DNA from: CAZUCE01 sp964619265
GTDB taxonomy: Bacteria; Planctomycetota; UBA1135; GCA-002686595
Direction: 5' to 3'
DNA: 64,000 bases
Assembly (NCBI GenBank): GCA_964619265.1
Contig: CAZUCE010000022.1
Coordinates: forward strand, 3,240 to 67,239
Position 1 is the stretch's first letter. Each line of letters starts with the position of its first letter. Under the pieces are notes generated by a model. The model saw only the letters and a list, made by a program, of their open reading frames with translations. It ran no database searches and was not told the origin of the DNA. Positions 16,737 to 25,509 of the stretch are shown here, one piece after another. Position numbers and translations under genes: made by a program.

Positions 16737-17996
16737 TTAGCCCTCAGCCAGCGAAGCCTTGCTGATTTGTTCATCGGTCTTTACGGAGACCGAAGCCTTG
16801 TCTTCGGAGAACTTCTTCCAATCGGGGACCTGGCCCAAAAGCTCCTTCATGGGATTTTCCGGTGCGAGCTGGGACTCTGGGTCGACGGTAAAGAGCCCTC
16901 GGCTGAAGGCTTCCAAGGCCTCCGGGGGAAGCTCCGGTTGTTTCGGAAGCTCGCCCCATTCGAACATGAACTCCGCCAGCCAGTAGGCCCTGGAGAAATC
17001 CTCCTCAAAGGTCTGGGCTGCGGCCGCAGCTCGGGCCTGGGCGTCCCACCACGCCTTCATCCACAGAACGTAGAACGTCAACGTGGCCCCGAAGACCAGC
17101 AACGCCGGAACGACCGCGTACAGACGCGGACCTGAGCTTTGAAATACAGCGTGGACATAGAGGCCGATGGCTGCGGCGAACAGGGTCCAGCAGGCGATGT
17201 GGATCCGGATGCGTTTGCGGGGTGCAGGTCCCGAGCGACTGAACTCCCGGTGGCGCTCTAGGACAGCCTGGAAGCTCTCTTGGAGTTTGCGGCGCGCATG
17301 GGATTGCTTGCGGCCATCCAACTCGGCCCGTTCCTGCCGCAAGGATTGCTCGCGCTGTTCTAGATCCGCTATCCGCTCCCGGTAGCCGGCTTCCCGTTGT
17401 TGGTCGCGTTCTTCGAACTGCTCGCGGGCCTGCTGGATCTGTATCTGAATTTCCGACTGCGCCCGGATCATCGAATCGCGAAGTTCCCTGTGCCCAGACA
17501 GAAGTTCGGCTTCACGCTTCGCAAGGACTTCCTGCTGACCCTGCTGAACCTCGCGCAGCTCGGCGGCGGGCCCCTGGTGGGGCTCGAGGATGTATTCTTG
17601 GGGTTCGAAGTGCTTGCGAAGCGCACTCACGAGATACTCGCCGAGGCTGGAGTACTGCCCCTTTGAAATGACGGTGATCAGGTGGTGGGGGCCTTGTTCC
17701 TCTTCGCAAAGAGCAGCGTTTAGGTTCGGATTCCAGATGGCCGAGAGGGACTCGATCCTCTCGAAGGAGTCGCCCATGAGCCGTTTGAGAACTTGAGCGA
17801 CCTGGGCAGGAAATTCAGAAGCTTGAGTCGGGGCTTCGAGCGAAAGTAGATCGCTGTGCAGGTTCGTGGTGATCGTCAACCGGGCCGGCTCGGGGATATA
17901 GACGCTCGCCTGAAGGCAGGCGAGCGTGAATCGCTCAAGCGTCTCTGCCGGCGCCTCACGGCGGACGTCAAACGCCACGTTGGGTCGAATGCCCAT
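16737..17996 (-). CDS. Coiled-coil membrane protein of unknown function
   Basis: 419 residues from the ATG at 17996. An alternative start at 18428 would add a 144-residue Pro-rich extension that overlaps xerC, so it is disfavoured. Residues 1-125 form a globular domain (VAFDVRREAPAETLERF; LIKGQ-like VISKGQYSSLGEYLVSAL). About 130-255 is a Gln/Glu/Arg-rich coiled coil. Two membrane helices follow at about 275-320 (IHIACWTLFAAAIGLYV; LYAVVPALLVFGATLTFYVL), and the end is an acidic tail. No family recognised. It lies downstream of xerC on the same strand. Its position suggests it is the first core gene right of the island. Confidence 0.7.
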   Translation of the reverse strand: MGIRPNVAFDVRREAPAETLERFTLACLQASVYIPEPARLTITTNLHSDLLSLEAPTQASEFPAQVAQVLKRLMGDSFERIESLSAIWNPNLNAALCEEEQGPHHLITVISKGQYSSLGEYLVSALRKHFEPQEYILEPHQGPAAELREVQQGQQEVLAKREAELLSGHRELRDSMIRAQSEIQIQIQQAREQFEERDQQREAGYRERIADLEQREQSLRQERAELDGRKQSHARRKLQESFQAVLERHREFSRSGPAPRKRIRIHIACWTLFAAAIGLYVHAVFQSSGPRLYAVVPALLVFGATLTFYVLWMKAWWDAQARAAAAAQTFEEDFSRAYWLAEFMFEWGELPKQPELPPEALEAFSRGLFTVDPESQLAPENPMKELLGQVPDWKKFSEDKASVSVKTDEQISKASLAEG

Positions 17997-18390
17997 CGAT
18001 GAATCCTCTGCTGGGTCTTGATTGGGGGGGGGCGTCGCTTGGGAGTTAGGCGCTGGGGAGTTAGGGCCACTTCTACCCGGCTGAATACATCTTCGATAGC
18101 TCTTCTGCCCTGCTCCGCCGGCGAGGGCCGCATGGCCAGGGTGGCGAACCGGACTAGCCTGGGAGCAGGAGGCCTCGCTTTCCTGCCTGGGGCCTCTGTC
18201 TGGGGCGGTCGCGGGCTGCGCCGGGGACTGCGCCGGGGGCTCGGCGACCGAGCCGCGGGATTCCAAAAAGGTCGGCCCGGCGCCTGGGTAGAAGGGCGAA
18301 CCAGCGGTCTTGGGCCTCAAGCGGATCGGGGCTGGCCCCCAATCGCCTTTGGATCCCCGGCCGGCCTCCGAGGGATCTCCTGGATGAAGC
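17997..18390 (-). other. Intergenic or 5' leader region, 394 bases
   Basis: Between xerC and the coiled-coil gene the minus strand is open and would encode a Pro/Ala/Gln-rich low-complexity stretch. I read this as non-coding or an untranslated leader, because the conserved-looking protein begins at 17996. On the plus strand a G-run (18024-18032) is notable. No RNA gene or terminator recognised. Confidence 0.5.
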
Positions 18391-19353
18391 TCAAGAGGCC
18401 CCGCCGGGTCCCTTTGAACCACGGGCACGGGGGTGAGCTAGTTCGTAGGCCGCTCGCAGTCCCTCCAGCGAGGTGTGGGTGTAAATCTGGGTGGTGACCA
18501 GGTGCGCGTGACCGAGGAGTTCCTGTACGGCGCGCAGGTCGGCGCCGCGCTCGAGGAGATGGGTGGCGAAGCTGTGGCGCAGGGTGTGGGGCGTGACCCG
18601 TGCGCGCAGGCCGGCTCGCAAGGCGGCGGCGTTTACGACGCGCTGCAGGCTGCGGGTGGTGAGCCGGCCGCCGCTGCGGTTGAGGAACAGCGCGTCGCCG
18701 GAGTGTTCATCGGGCTGCGGGCGACGGGGGTCCCCGCGGTAGTTGCGCAGCGCTTCGAGGGCGAACCGTCCGAGGGGGGCAAGGCGCTCCTTGCGACCCT
18801 TGCCCCTCACGCGAATCAAGCCGCGCGCTTCGTCCAGGTCGGAGGCGTTGGCTCCGGTGGTTTCCGCGGCTCGGGTTCCGGCGGAGTAGAGGAACTCGAG
18901 CAGGGCTCGGTCGCGGGTTCCGTTTCCAGAAGTTTGGTCCGGCGCCAGGAGCAGGGCTTCGACTTCGCGTTCCGAGAGGTGCCCGGGAAGCGGACGTCCG
19001 CGGCGTGCGGGACGCAGCCCGAGGGCCGGGTGAACATCCAGCTCACCTTCGGCGACCAGGCGCTTGAACAGGCCTCGGGCGGCGGAGAGCCGGCGCTGGA
19101 TCGTGACGCGCGACAGGCCGCGTTCGTCGAGTTCGGCGAGAAACGCGCGGAGGTTCGAGGAGCGCGTGTCCGCGAAGGTGGCCAGGCCCTGCCGGGTCAG
19201 CGAGCGCGCCAGATCCTCGAGATCGATGCGGTAGGCGCGCAGGGTGTGGGGGCTCGCACCCCGGGTCGCGGAGCGATGGGCTAGAACGCGCTCGATGGCT
19301 TCCGCGAAGGGAGGCCGGAGCTCGAGCTCCGCTGGGTTGTCTAGGTGGGCCAC
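18391..19353 (-). CDS. xerC: Tyrosine recombinase of XerC/XerD type
   Basis: 320 residues, close to the usual ~300. The N-terminal SAM-like core-binding domain (about 15-105) includes SPHTLRAYRIDLEDLARSL. The catalytic domain has the complete set of residues: Arg161 (SAGTRAAE), a Lys in GKGRKER (184-190), His256 and Arg259 in HTLRHSFATHL, His282 in LLGHAHL, and Tyr291 in TTQIYTHT. It would act at dif in chromosome-dimer resolution. A role as an element integrase is less likely because it is full-length, intact and outside the decayed island. It is followed on the same strand by the coiled-coil membrane protein gene. Confidence 0.9.
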   Translation of the reverse strand: MAHLDNPAELELRPPFAEAIERVLAHRSATRGASPHTLRAYRIDLEDLARSLTRQGLATFADTRSSNLRAFLAELDERGLSRVTIQRRLSAARGLFKRLVAEGELDVHPALGLRPARRGRPLPGHLSEREVEALLLAPDQTSGNGTRDRALLEFLYSAGTRAAETTGANASDLDEARGLIRVRGKGRKERLAPLGRFALEALRNYRGDPRRPQPDEHSGDALFLNRSGGRLTTRSLQRVVNAAALRAGLRARVTPHTLRHSFATHLLERGADLRAVQELLGHAHLVTTQIYTHTSLEGLRAAYELAHPRARGSKGPGGAS

Positions 19354-19393
19354 GGCCTCCTCAGCCTAGGCCGCCAGGGGGGCGGACCGCCCG

Positions 19394-19819
19394 TCAGCGG
19401 GTTCGGCCTTTCTCTTTGGTGCGCTTGTTCGCGTCCTTGCCCAGGTCCTTGAGGCTGTCCTTGGCGCTGTCCAGGTAGGTGCGGAAACCGGCCAGGAGCA
19501 CTTCGCGCGACCTAGGGTTGAGCCCGGCGGTGAAGCCAAGCTCCTCGGACTGGGTGAGGACGCCGAGCAGCGCGTCGGCCTGATTCGACTGGGCCGCGAT
19601 GACCGTTGTCAGGGCCTCCACCTGGGTCTGCAAAGCAGCGTGCCCGGCCTCGAGCTTCGTGATCGCGACCGCCTGGGCCTCGACGCGGGCGGCCAACGGG
19701 CCGGACTGGGGCGCGGGGTCCTGGACGGCGTCCTGGAGTCCTCCAGCGAACGGGCCGGTCACCAGGCCGGCGCCGAACAGGCCGAGGGCAGCGAGAGGAT
19801 GGAGGCGATGGATGTTCAT
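19394..19819 (-). CDS. Small exported coiled-coil protein, unknown
   Basis: 141 residues from the ATG at 19819. It has a signal-peptide or anchor segment (LHPLAALGLFGAGLVTGPFAG), then an acidic linker, a heptad-like helix (VEAQAVAITKLEAGHAALQTQ) and a Lys-rich C-terminus (SAKDSLKDLGKDANKRTKEK). No family recognised. It lies 40 bases upstream of xerC on the same strand and may be co-transcribed. The reading frame is open further upstream, but the extension is low-complexity. Confidence 0.65.
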   Translation of the reverse strand: MNIHRLHPLAALGLFGAGLVTGPFAGGLQDAVQDPAPQSGPLAARVEAQAVAITKLEAGHAALQTQVEALTTVIAAQSNQADALLGVLTQSEELGFTAGLNPRSREVLLAGFRTYLDSAKDSLKDLGKDANKRTKEKGRTR

Positions 19820-19922
19820 GGGGCGGAAATCGGGTGGTGGGAGCAAAAGACTGGAGCGCCGCAGGGCCGACTCTCCCGGGCCGGGTACGGGGAGGCCTCC
19901 CAAGTGTGGGCTCGGTTCTGTC

Positions 19923-21272
19923 TCAGGGGGCCGGTTCCGAGCGTTCCGGCGGATCGGGAAGCTTGGCCGTCAGCATCAGCGGGATCAGCAAAAACGCTGC
20001 TCCGAGGTAGTAGGGCGCCCAGGGCGCGAGGCTCCAGTAAAGGCCGGCGCCAAGCAGCGGGCCGATGGCCCGGGACAGGGCGCCCATCGAGCGGAAGCTC
20101 CCGAGCGCAAGGCCCTGGTGTTGATCTGAGGCGTACAGGCTGACCAGGGCGCTGAGCGTCGGCATTTCGAGCGCACTGCCCGCCGCGAGCAAAAACAACC
20201 CCGCGTAGAGCATCGGCACCGTTCCGGCTGCACCGGTTAAGAGAAACCCGGGGATCAGGAGGATCAGCCCGATGCGGCACAGCTTGCGTTCGCCCATCTT
20301 GGGTGCCATGCGGCGTACGAAGCCACCCTGGACGAAGGCGATGGTGAGTCCGATGAACACGAACATCCAAGCGTTTTGGAGCGGCCCGAATCCGAGTCGC
20401 TCGGCCGCTAAAAAGACCAGCGTGAATTCCATCGCGGCGAAGGCGATTGCGTAGGTCAGGTAGACCAGGTTGGCCGTCGTTACGCCCGGCCGGGCAATTT
20501 CGCGCAGGGCGGCAAACGGGGCGAGCTTGGCGCGCAGCGCGCCCGGTTCGACAGCGTGAGCGGAGCGTGTTTCGGGGAAGCGTGCAGCGGCCCAGGCAAA
20601 GTTGAGCAGGGCGAGCAGCAGGGCCACCAGCGCCGGTCCCGAGAACGGATTGACGCCGTAGCTGGCGGCGTCCGGGCCGAGCGTGCCGAGCACGTCCAGG
20701 TACCGGTGGGCGAGGCCGCCGAGGGCCGGGCCGAGCACGAAACCCAGTCCAACCGCAATTCCAATCACGGCCATGTTCTTGGCGCGGTCGCGGGGGGCCG
20801 AGATGTCGGCGACCACCGCGCTCGCGGTCGACACGTTGCCGGCCATGATGCCGCCCAAAATTCGCGACAGAACCAGCAGCGAGAAGCTGCCGGCAAAAAA
20901 CCAGGCAAGGTAGGAGACCGCGGTGCCAAACAGGGTGACCAGCAGGGTGGGCCGGCGTCCGATGCGATCCGAGAGCGCGCCCCAAAGCGGCGCGAACAGG
21001 AACTGCAAAATGGAATAGAGACTGCCCAGGATCCCCCCGAACAAAACCACGACCGCGAAGTCCGCGCCCGGCCGTCCCGCGACGATTTCAGTCAGCCGCG
21101 CCACGAGGCGGCCGACCAGGCTGTCTGGCCCCTCGCGCCCCAGGTAGTGCTCCAGCATGTCCGGAAACAGCGGGAACAGGATCGAGAAGCCGATCAGGTC
21201 CAGGAAGACGGTCAGGAACACGAGGCCCAGGGGGCCGCGCGTGGAGGAGGAGCTGGATTTCTCTGCTTGCAC
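19923..21272 (-). CDS. MFS transporter (DHA1/TCR-TetA-like)
   Basis: 449 residues from a GTG at 21272, chosen because it precedes the first helix by ~14 residues; the open frame extends further upstream without membrane character. Twelve hydrophobic segments begin with LGLVFLTVFLDLIGFSILFP. The loop 2-3 signature LWGALSDRIGRRPTL (the G-x-x-x-D-R-x-G-R-R motif) is typical of drug:H+ antiporters. A longer loop after TM1 (LTEIVAGRPGADFAV) is unusual. Substrate is unknown. It is divergent from pabB with 72 bases between starts, so the promoters must lie there. Confidence 0.88.
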   Translation of the reverse strand: MQAEKSSSSSTRGPLGLVFLTVFLDLIGFSILFPLFPDMLEHYLGREGPDSLVGRLVARLTEIVAGRPGADFAVVVLFGGILGSLYSILQFLFAPLWGALSDRIGRRPTLLVTLFGTAVSYLAWFFAGSFSLLVLSRILGGIMAGNVSTASAVVADISAPRDRAKNMAVIGIAVGLGFVLGPALGGLAHRYLDVLGTLGPDAASYGVNPFSGPALVALLLALLNFAWAAARFPETRSAHAVEPGALRAKLAPFAALREIARPGVTTANLVYLTYAIAFAAMEFTLVFLAAERLGFGPLQNAWMFVFIGLTIAFVQGGFVRRMAPKMGERKLCRIGLILLIPGFLLTGAAGTVPMLYAGLFLLAAGSALEMPTLSALVSLYASDQHQGLALGSFRSMGALSRAIGPLLGAGLYWSLAPWAPYYLGAAFLLIPLMLTAKLPDPPERSEPAP

Positions 21273-21344
21273 GAGCGTCTTTGTAGCCTGCTGGAGCTCG
21301 AACCGAGCCGGCCGGCTCGCGCTTCCCTCACATCGCCCTTCGCT

Positions 21345-22829
21345 GTGACTCTCTCCTCCCGAACCTGCCCCGATTCGCTCGAGACCCAGCCCGGGGGCGA
21401 AATCCGCTTCCGGCCGCGGGTTCGTGAGCTGGGATCTGCGGCAGAATTCGACTTCGCGGGTGCCCTCGCGCGGCTGTCGGGGCTTCGGGGTTTGGCGGCG
21501 CTCGACTCGGCGGACTTTGAGGGCTTCGAGCCCCGCGATGCCGGCGAGGCTTGGATCGCCTTCGAGCCCCGCGTCGACCTGGCCGGGGATCACCCTGCCA
21601 GCACGGTGTTCCAGGCGGCCGAGCGGGTGCGCGCCCTCTCGCCGGTACCGGGCCGTTTCCAGGGCGGCTTTTTGGGCGCCCTGGCCTACGACTTGGGCGT
21701 GGAGCTCGGCCGTCCAGCTCCGGGCTGGGCTTCAGCGCACGCGGGTCGCTCGGCCCCTGCGCCTCCGTCCTTGCCCCGCGACCCGCTGGGGGCTCAGGCG
21801 GTGGTCGGCGGCCTGTACACGAACTTTGTGCACGTGGCGCGGGGCGGATCGGTGAGCCTGGTGATCGACGAAGCAGCGCCGGGGGCGGACGAACTCGAAG
21901 CTCGCGTGCGGGCCGCGCTCGCCGGACCGCGCCCCGAATTGGAGCGGCTCACGCCAGCGGGACCCCTGCGCCGCCTGACCAGTTCAGCCGAGCACCGCGC
22001 GCGCATCGAAGCGCTTCGCGAGCGCATCGCCGCAGGAGATCTCTACCAGGCCAACCTATGTCATCGCTCGACACTGGCCTGTTCCGGAGATCCACTCGAG
22101 TTGTACCTGCGGTTGCGCCAAGCCAACCCCGCGCCGTACATGGCGTTCCTTCGGCACCCAGGCGGTGCGATCGTCTCGTCGTCCCCCGAGCTGCTGCTCG
22201 ACCTAACTCCCTCCAAGCAAGGCCGGCCCGCGGTGGCCCGCACCCAACCGATCAAGGGCACCGCCCCGCGTTCGAGCGATCCGGCCAGGGACGCGCAGCT
22301 GGCCAGCGCTTTGGAGCACAGCCCAAAGGACCGTGCCGAGCTGGCCATGATCGTGGATTTGGAACGCAACGACCTCGGGCGTTGGGCGCGCCCCGGGGGC
22401 GTTCAGGTCGCGAGCTTTCCGGCGCTGCGTAGCTTCGCGCGCGTGCATCACCTGTTGGCCGATGTGACCGCCGAGTTGGTTCCTGAAGCGCGCGCGGCCG
22501 ACGTGTTTGCGTCTCTGTTTCCGGGCGGTTCGATTACCGGTGCGCCGAAATTGGCAGCCTTGGAGGCTTTGGCCGAACTCGAGGGCGAAGGGCGCGGGCA
22601 CTTCACCGGTTCGCTTGGTTTTGTGTCTTCCTGTGGCGCGGCGTGCTTCAACATTTTGATTCGCACGTGGCTTCATCAGCGACGCGCGGAGCGCGGCGAT
22701 CTCTTGAGCCTTTCGGTCGGTGGGGGGATCACCTACGACTCCGGCGCCGAGCAGGAGGACCGCGAGACCGAGTACAAGGCCCGGGCGTTGCTTGAAGCGA
22801 TCGGCCTGGAACCGGAGAGCCTCCCGTGA
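21345..22829 (+). CDS. pabB: Aminodeoxychorismate synthase component I
   Basis: 494 residues from a GTG at 21345, the first sensible start after the divergent MFS gene. The chorismate-binding domain has the family motifs IAAGDLYQANLCH, ARTQPIKGTAPR, ELAMIVDLERNDLGR and FPGGSITGAPKLAALEALAE. These place it in the PabB/TrpE superfamily, and the PIKGT motif favours PabB over TrpE. The product converts chorismate plus ammonia to aminodeoxychorismate for p-aminobenzoate and folate synthesis. The amidotransferase subunit (pabA) is not in the window. The stop overlaps the next start (GTGA), so it is translationally coupled to pabC. Confidence 0.92.
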   Translation: MTLSSRTCPDSLETQPGGEIRFRPRVRELGSAAEFDFAGALARLSGLRGLAALDSADFEGFEPRDAGEAWIAFEPRVDLAGDHPASTVFQAAERVRALSPVPGRFQGGFLGALAYDLGVELGRPAPGWASAHAGRSAPAPPSLPRDPLGAQAVVGGLYTNFVHVARGGSVSLVIDEAAPGADELEARVRAALAGPRPELERLTPAGPLRRLTSSAEHRARIEALRERIAAGDLYQANLCHRSTLACSGDPLELYLRLRQANPAPYMAFLRHPGGAIVSSSPELLLDLTPSKQGRPAVARTQPIKGTAPRSSDPARDAQLASALEHSPKDRAELAMIVDLERNDLGRWARPGGVQVASFPALRSFARVHHLLADVTAELVPEARAADVFASLFPGGSITGAPKLAALEALAELEGEGRGHFTGSLGFVSSCGAACFNILIRTWLHQRRAERGDLLSLSVGGGITYDSGAEQEDRETEYKARALLEAIGLEPESLP

Positions 22830-23746
22830 GCGCTTCCACTTCGCCTGAGTCCGAGTTGGATCCACCGGATTGGCTGGCGTGGTTCGATGGCCAGTTTTTG
22901 CGCGCGGAGGAGGTCGCTCTTCCCGCGCGGAGCCCTTGGGCCTTGTACGGCGAAAGCGTGTTCGAGACGATCGCGGTGCTGGAAGGTGAGCTCGGGTTTG
23001 AGCGGGAGCATGCGGATCGGTTGGAGCGAGCGGCGGCTTCGGTCTTGCAGCGCAAGCTCGACTCGAGCAAGGTGTTTGGGGCGGCTCGGGAATTGGCCGA
23101 GCGGCTGGGTCACCCCGCGATGGCGCTGCGCGTCACGCTGGCTTGTGCGGAGTCCGGTGGGCTCCATCAACTCATCCAGGCGCGCCCGCTTCGTCGGTTC
23201 GCCGCGCCCGGTTTGCACGATGAGCACCGTGCGGGCGTTTCGCTGTTCGTTCCCGGCGGCGAGTTGGCAGAGCTTGCCCGCGGCGGGCCGAGCGGCTTCA
23301 AGCACGGCGCGCGTCTCGGCCTGCGCTTGGCCCGGCGGGCCGCGCTCGAACAAGGCGCCTTCGATGCAGCGCTGCTCGGCAAAGACGGGCTACCGGCCTG
23401 CGGAACGATCGGGAACCTGATCGTCCTTCAAGGCGGCGTGCTCTCGACGCCGCCGCTTGAAAGCGGAGCTCTGCCGGGGATTGCACGGGCCGCGCTGCTG
23501 GGGGACCAAACCGCTGGCCTCGGGCTGGTGGAGCGCGTGCTGACCCCGCAGGAGTGGGCAACCGTCGAGGGGTTGTGGCTGGTGGGCTCGGTGCTCGGAG
23601 TAGCCCCGGTCACGAAGCTGGGGGGCGCAGCGTATAGGGATTTCCCTAGCTCTGGCGACTTGCCGGGGAGCCAAGATGAGCCCCTTGAGGCCCTCCGGCG
23701 GGCTTTGGATTCCGCAGAACGCGTCTCCCGGGGCAAACCCAGGTGA
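22826..23746 (+). CDS. pabC: Aminodeoxychorismate lyase-like PLP enzyme (class IV aminotransferase fold)
   Basis: 306 residues with a GTG start inside the pabB stop codon (GTGA). The fold-type IV pattern is visible: SPWALYGESVFETIAV at the start, the probable PLP lysine Lys159 in GGPSGFKHG, FDAALLGKDGLPACGTIGNL (the substrate-loop region, where others read E.T.SNL), and LPGIARAALLG. It releases pyruvate from aminodeoxychorismate to give p-aminobenzoate. GNL in place of the usual SN-[LI] is a small deviation. Genomic pairing with pabB supports PabC rather than a branched-chain or D-amino-acid aminotransferase. Confidence 0.87.
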   Translation: MSASTSPESELDPPDWLAWFDGQFLRAEEVALPARSPWALYGESVFETIAVLEGELGFEREHADRLERAAASVLQRKLDSSKVFGAARELAERLGHPAMALRVTLACAESGGLHQLIQARPLRRFAAPGLHDEHRAGVSLFVPGGELAELARGGPSGFKHGARLGLRLARRAALEQGAFDAALLGKDGLPACGTIGNLIVLQGGVLSTPPLESGALPGIARAALLGDQTAGLGLVERVLTPQEWATVEGLWLVGSVLGVAPVTKLGGAAYRDFPSSGDLPGSQDEPLEALRRALDSAERVSRGKPR

Positions 23747-23898
23747 AATCCGGCTCCGCTGGGCGGAAGATGGGGGGTCCGTGAACGTCTTCTTCCCGGT
23801 TGGCACCAACCTTTAGGTTCGGCGCACCGTGAGGAGATCCGAAAGGGGGCGCTTCCCATGGCACCACCCTCCCGCCGCACCCGCGACCTGAACGCATC

Positions 23899-24795
23899 AT
23901 GATTCGCCTCACTCAACTCGGTTCTGTTCTTCCGATCTCAGGGCTCCTGTGGCTCGCAGCTCCGGCGGCAGCCCAGGAAGTGAACCCCGGCGCTTTGCTC
24001 GCGTCCCAGACTTCGGCGCTCGAGGGCGCTCTGTTCCAGGACAGAGGCGGCGATCCTCAGCCGGTCGACCCCAAGGATCTGCCTGACAAGCGCGAGGAAA
24101 TCGAGCAGCTGCTCGACGAACTGAAAGCCCACAGCAAAAAGCGCGGCGCTGAGGACGAGGCCTGTGAGCCGATCCTCGAGCGGCTCGCCGAGGAGTACCC
24201 GAAGTCCGGGCCGAAGGACCGCAAGTCGATTCTGGGGGACGTGGCCGACCTTCTGACGATCAAGCGCAAGGAGCTCTCGAAGGACATCCCCAACGAGCGG
24301 CTGCATTCGTTCGCTGCGACGATGCTGGGTCGCATGGGAGAAGACGCTGGCCCGATCCTGGCCAAGCACGTCGGACACAAGAAGCTCGAGTCCAAAATCA
24401 AGGCGCACCGCGCGGTGGTCCTTGCTCTGGGTGTGACCAAGTGGGAAGACGGCATCAAGGTTCTGATCACGGCCCTCGACGAAGACCGACCCGAGGTTCG
24501 CGCGGCTGCTGCTGAAGCGCTGGGCAACTACACCGGGATGGAACAAAAGGCCCGCAAGGACATCGTCGAAGAGCTCATCAAAGTCATCGTTCCGATCGAG
24601 GAAACCCTCGAACAGAACCAGCAAAATCCGGGGACCGCGGATATCGAGCAGTTTCAGCGCGACTTCGACGTGATGCGAGCGCCGGTGCGTGCGACGCTCG
24701 AGGCGATGACCGGGACCACCAATGGCTCGTTCCGCGATTGGAACGCTTGGTGGAACGACAACAAGCGCAAGAACTGGGACGAAGACCGCGCCTAG
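23899..24795 (+). CDS. Exported HEAT-repeat protein
   Basis: 298 residues with a signal peptide (ISGLLWLAAPAAAQE, probable cleavage after AQA/AAQ). A charged helical region follows, then HEAT/PBS-lyase-like repeats around residues 135-245, for example HSFAATMLGRMGEDAGP and EVRAAAAEALGNYTG. The end has a Trp-rich stretch (FRDWNAWWNDNKRKNW) seen in other exported planctomycete HEAT proteins. It probably acts as a periplasmic scaffold; partner unknown. It starts a rightward run of exported proteins. Confidence 0.8.
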   Translation: MIRLTQLGSVLPISGLLWLAAPAAAQEVNPGALLASQTSALEGALFQDRGGDPQPVDPKDLPDKREEIEQLLDELKAHSKKRGAEDEACEPILERLAEEYPKSGPKDRKSILGDVADLLTIKRKELSKDIPNERLHSFAATMLGRMGEDAGPILAKHVGHKKLESKIKAHRAVVLALGVTKWEDGIKVLITALDEDRPEVRAAAAEALGNYTGMEQKARKDIVEELIKVIVPIEETLEQNQQNPGTADIEQFQRDFDVMRAPVRATLEAMTGTTNGSFRDWNAWWNDNKRKNWDEDRA

Positions 24796-24888
24796 GCCCG
24801 TGTTCGCGGGGTTCGCGGTCGTTCCATCGAACCGAATCGCGACCCCACAGGTTCCGACTCCCGCAAGCCGCATTCTCCCCACGATTCC

Positions 24889-25509
24889 TTGTCGCGAAAC
24901 CTGACTCTTTTGGCGGTTTGTCTCGTCTCGCTGATGAGTTCGGCCTGGATCGCGCGGTTCGTGGCCAAGGCGACGCTCGGACCCGCGGCTCGAACGCCTC
25001 TCGAGGCCTTCGCCCTTCCCGGTCCGCAGCAACGCGAAACCTGGCGGGGCGAGAGCGGCGTGTGGACGGCAGGTTTGTCACGCTTGCAGGCAGACCCCGG
25101 CTTGCAAGCAGCCGACGCTGAGAGGTTCCGCGAGCTGGGCCTCGGAGAAGGCGAACCCTTTCGGCTCGAGCTGAGCTTGGCCGCGCCGGCGGGCGAAGCG
25201 ACCGAACCCTCCGAGGAGGACTGGCTCTTGAAGGACTTGGAGATACTCGATGCGGCAGGGCTGGCCTGCGCCCCGGTGCCTGCGGGCGTTCTGCCCGCGC
25301 CCTGGGCGGCTCGCTTCGCCACACCGCAGGGGGCCTTCGCTTCCGGTGAATCGCTCAGCCTTTGGCTGTGGGGGCGCTCGCCCTCGGACGAAGCCGTGCT
25401 CGAGATCCAAGGCGAGGGGCCGGCGAACCTGCGGGTGCCGCTCACAGCGGAGTTTGTCCCTGCCGGGGACCTGTCCGCCCGTTTTGGGCTGCGAGGCCCC
25501 TCGCGATGA
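24889..25509 (+). CDS. Hypothetical membrane-anchored protein
   Basis: 206 residues with a TTG start. The start MSRNLTLLAVCLVSLMSSAWIA looks like an uncleaved anchor. The rest is Ala/Glu/Leu-rich with an apparent beta domain (SGESLSLWLWGRSPSDEAVLE, residues ~150-200). No family recognised. Its stop overlaps the next start (ATGA at 25506-25509), indicating coupled translation and a joint role with the following gene. An alternative start is the internal ATG at 24934. Confidence 0.6.
   Translation: MSRNLTLLAVCLVSLMSSAWIARFVAKATLGPAARTPLEAFALPGPQQRETWRGESGVWTAGLSRLQADPGLQAADAERFRELGLGEGEPFRLELSLAAPAGEATEPSEEDWLLKDLEILDAAGLACAPVPAGVLPAPWAARFATPQGAFASGESLSLWLWGRSPSDEAVLEIQGEGPANLRVPLTAEFVPAGDLSARFGLRGPSR

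Noticed and set aside
17997..18428. 144-residue N-terminal extension of the coiled-coil membrane protein
   Set aside because: Pro/Gln/Ala-rich low complexity that overlaps the xerC end; the ATG at 17996 gives a sensible start.
18391..19353. xerC as the integrase of the accessory island
   Set aside because: It lies outside the decayed region, is intact with XerC-like features, and the tRNA-Glu site already has its own serine recombinase.
20556..21344. Upstream extension of the pabB frame across the divergent transporter gene
   Set aside because: The extension is antisense to clear transmembrane segments of the MFS gene and is Arg/Gln-rich low complexity. PabB homology begins after the GTG at 21345.
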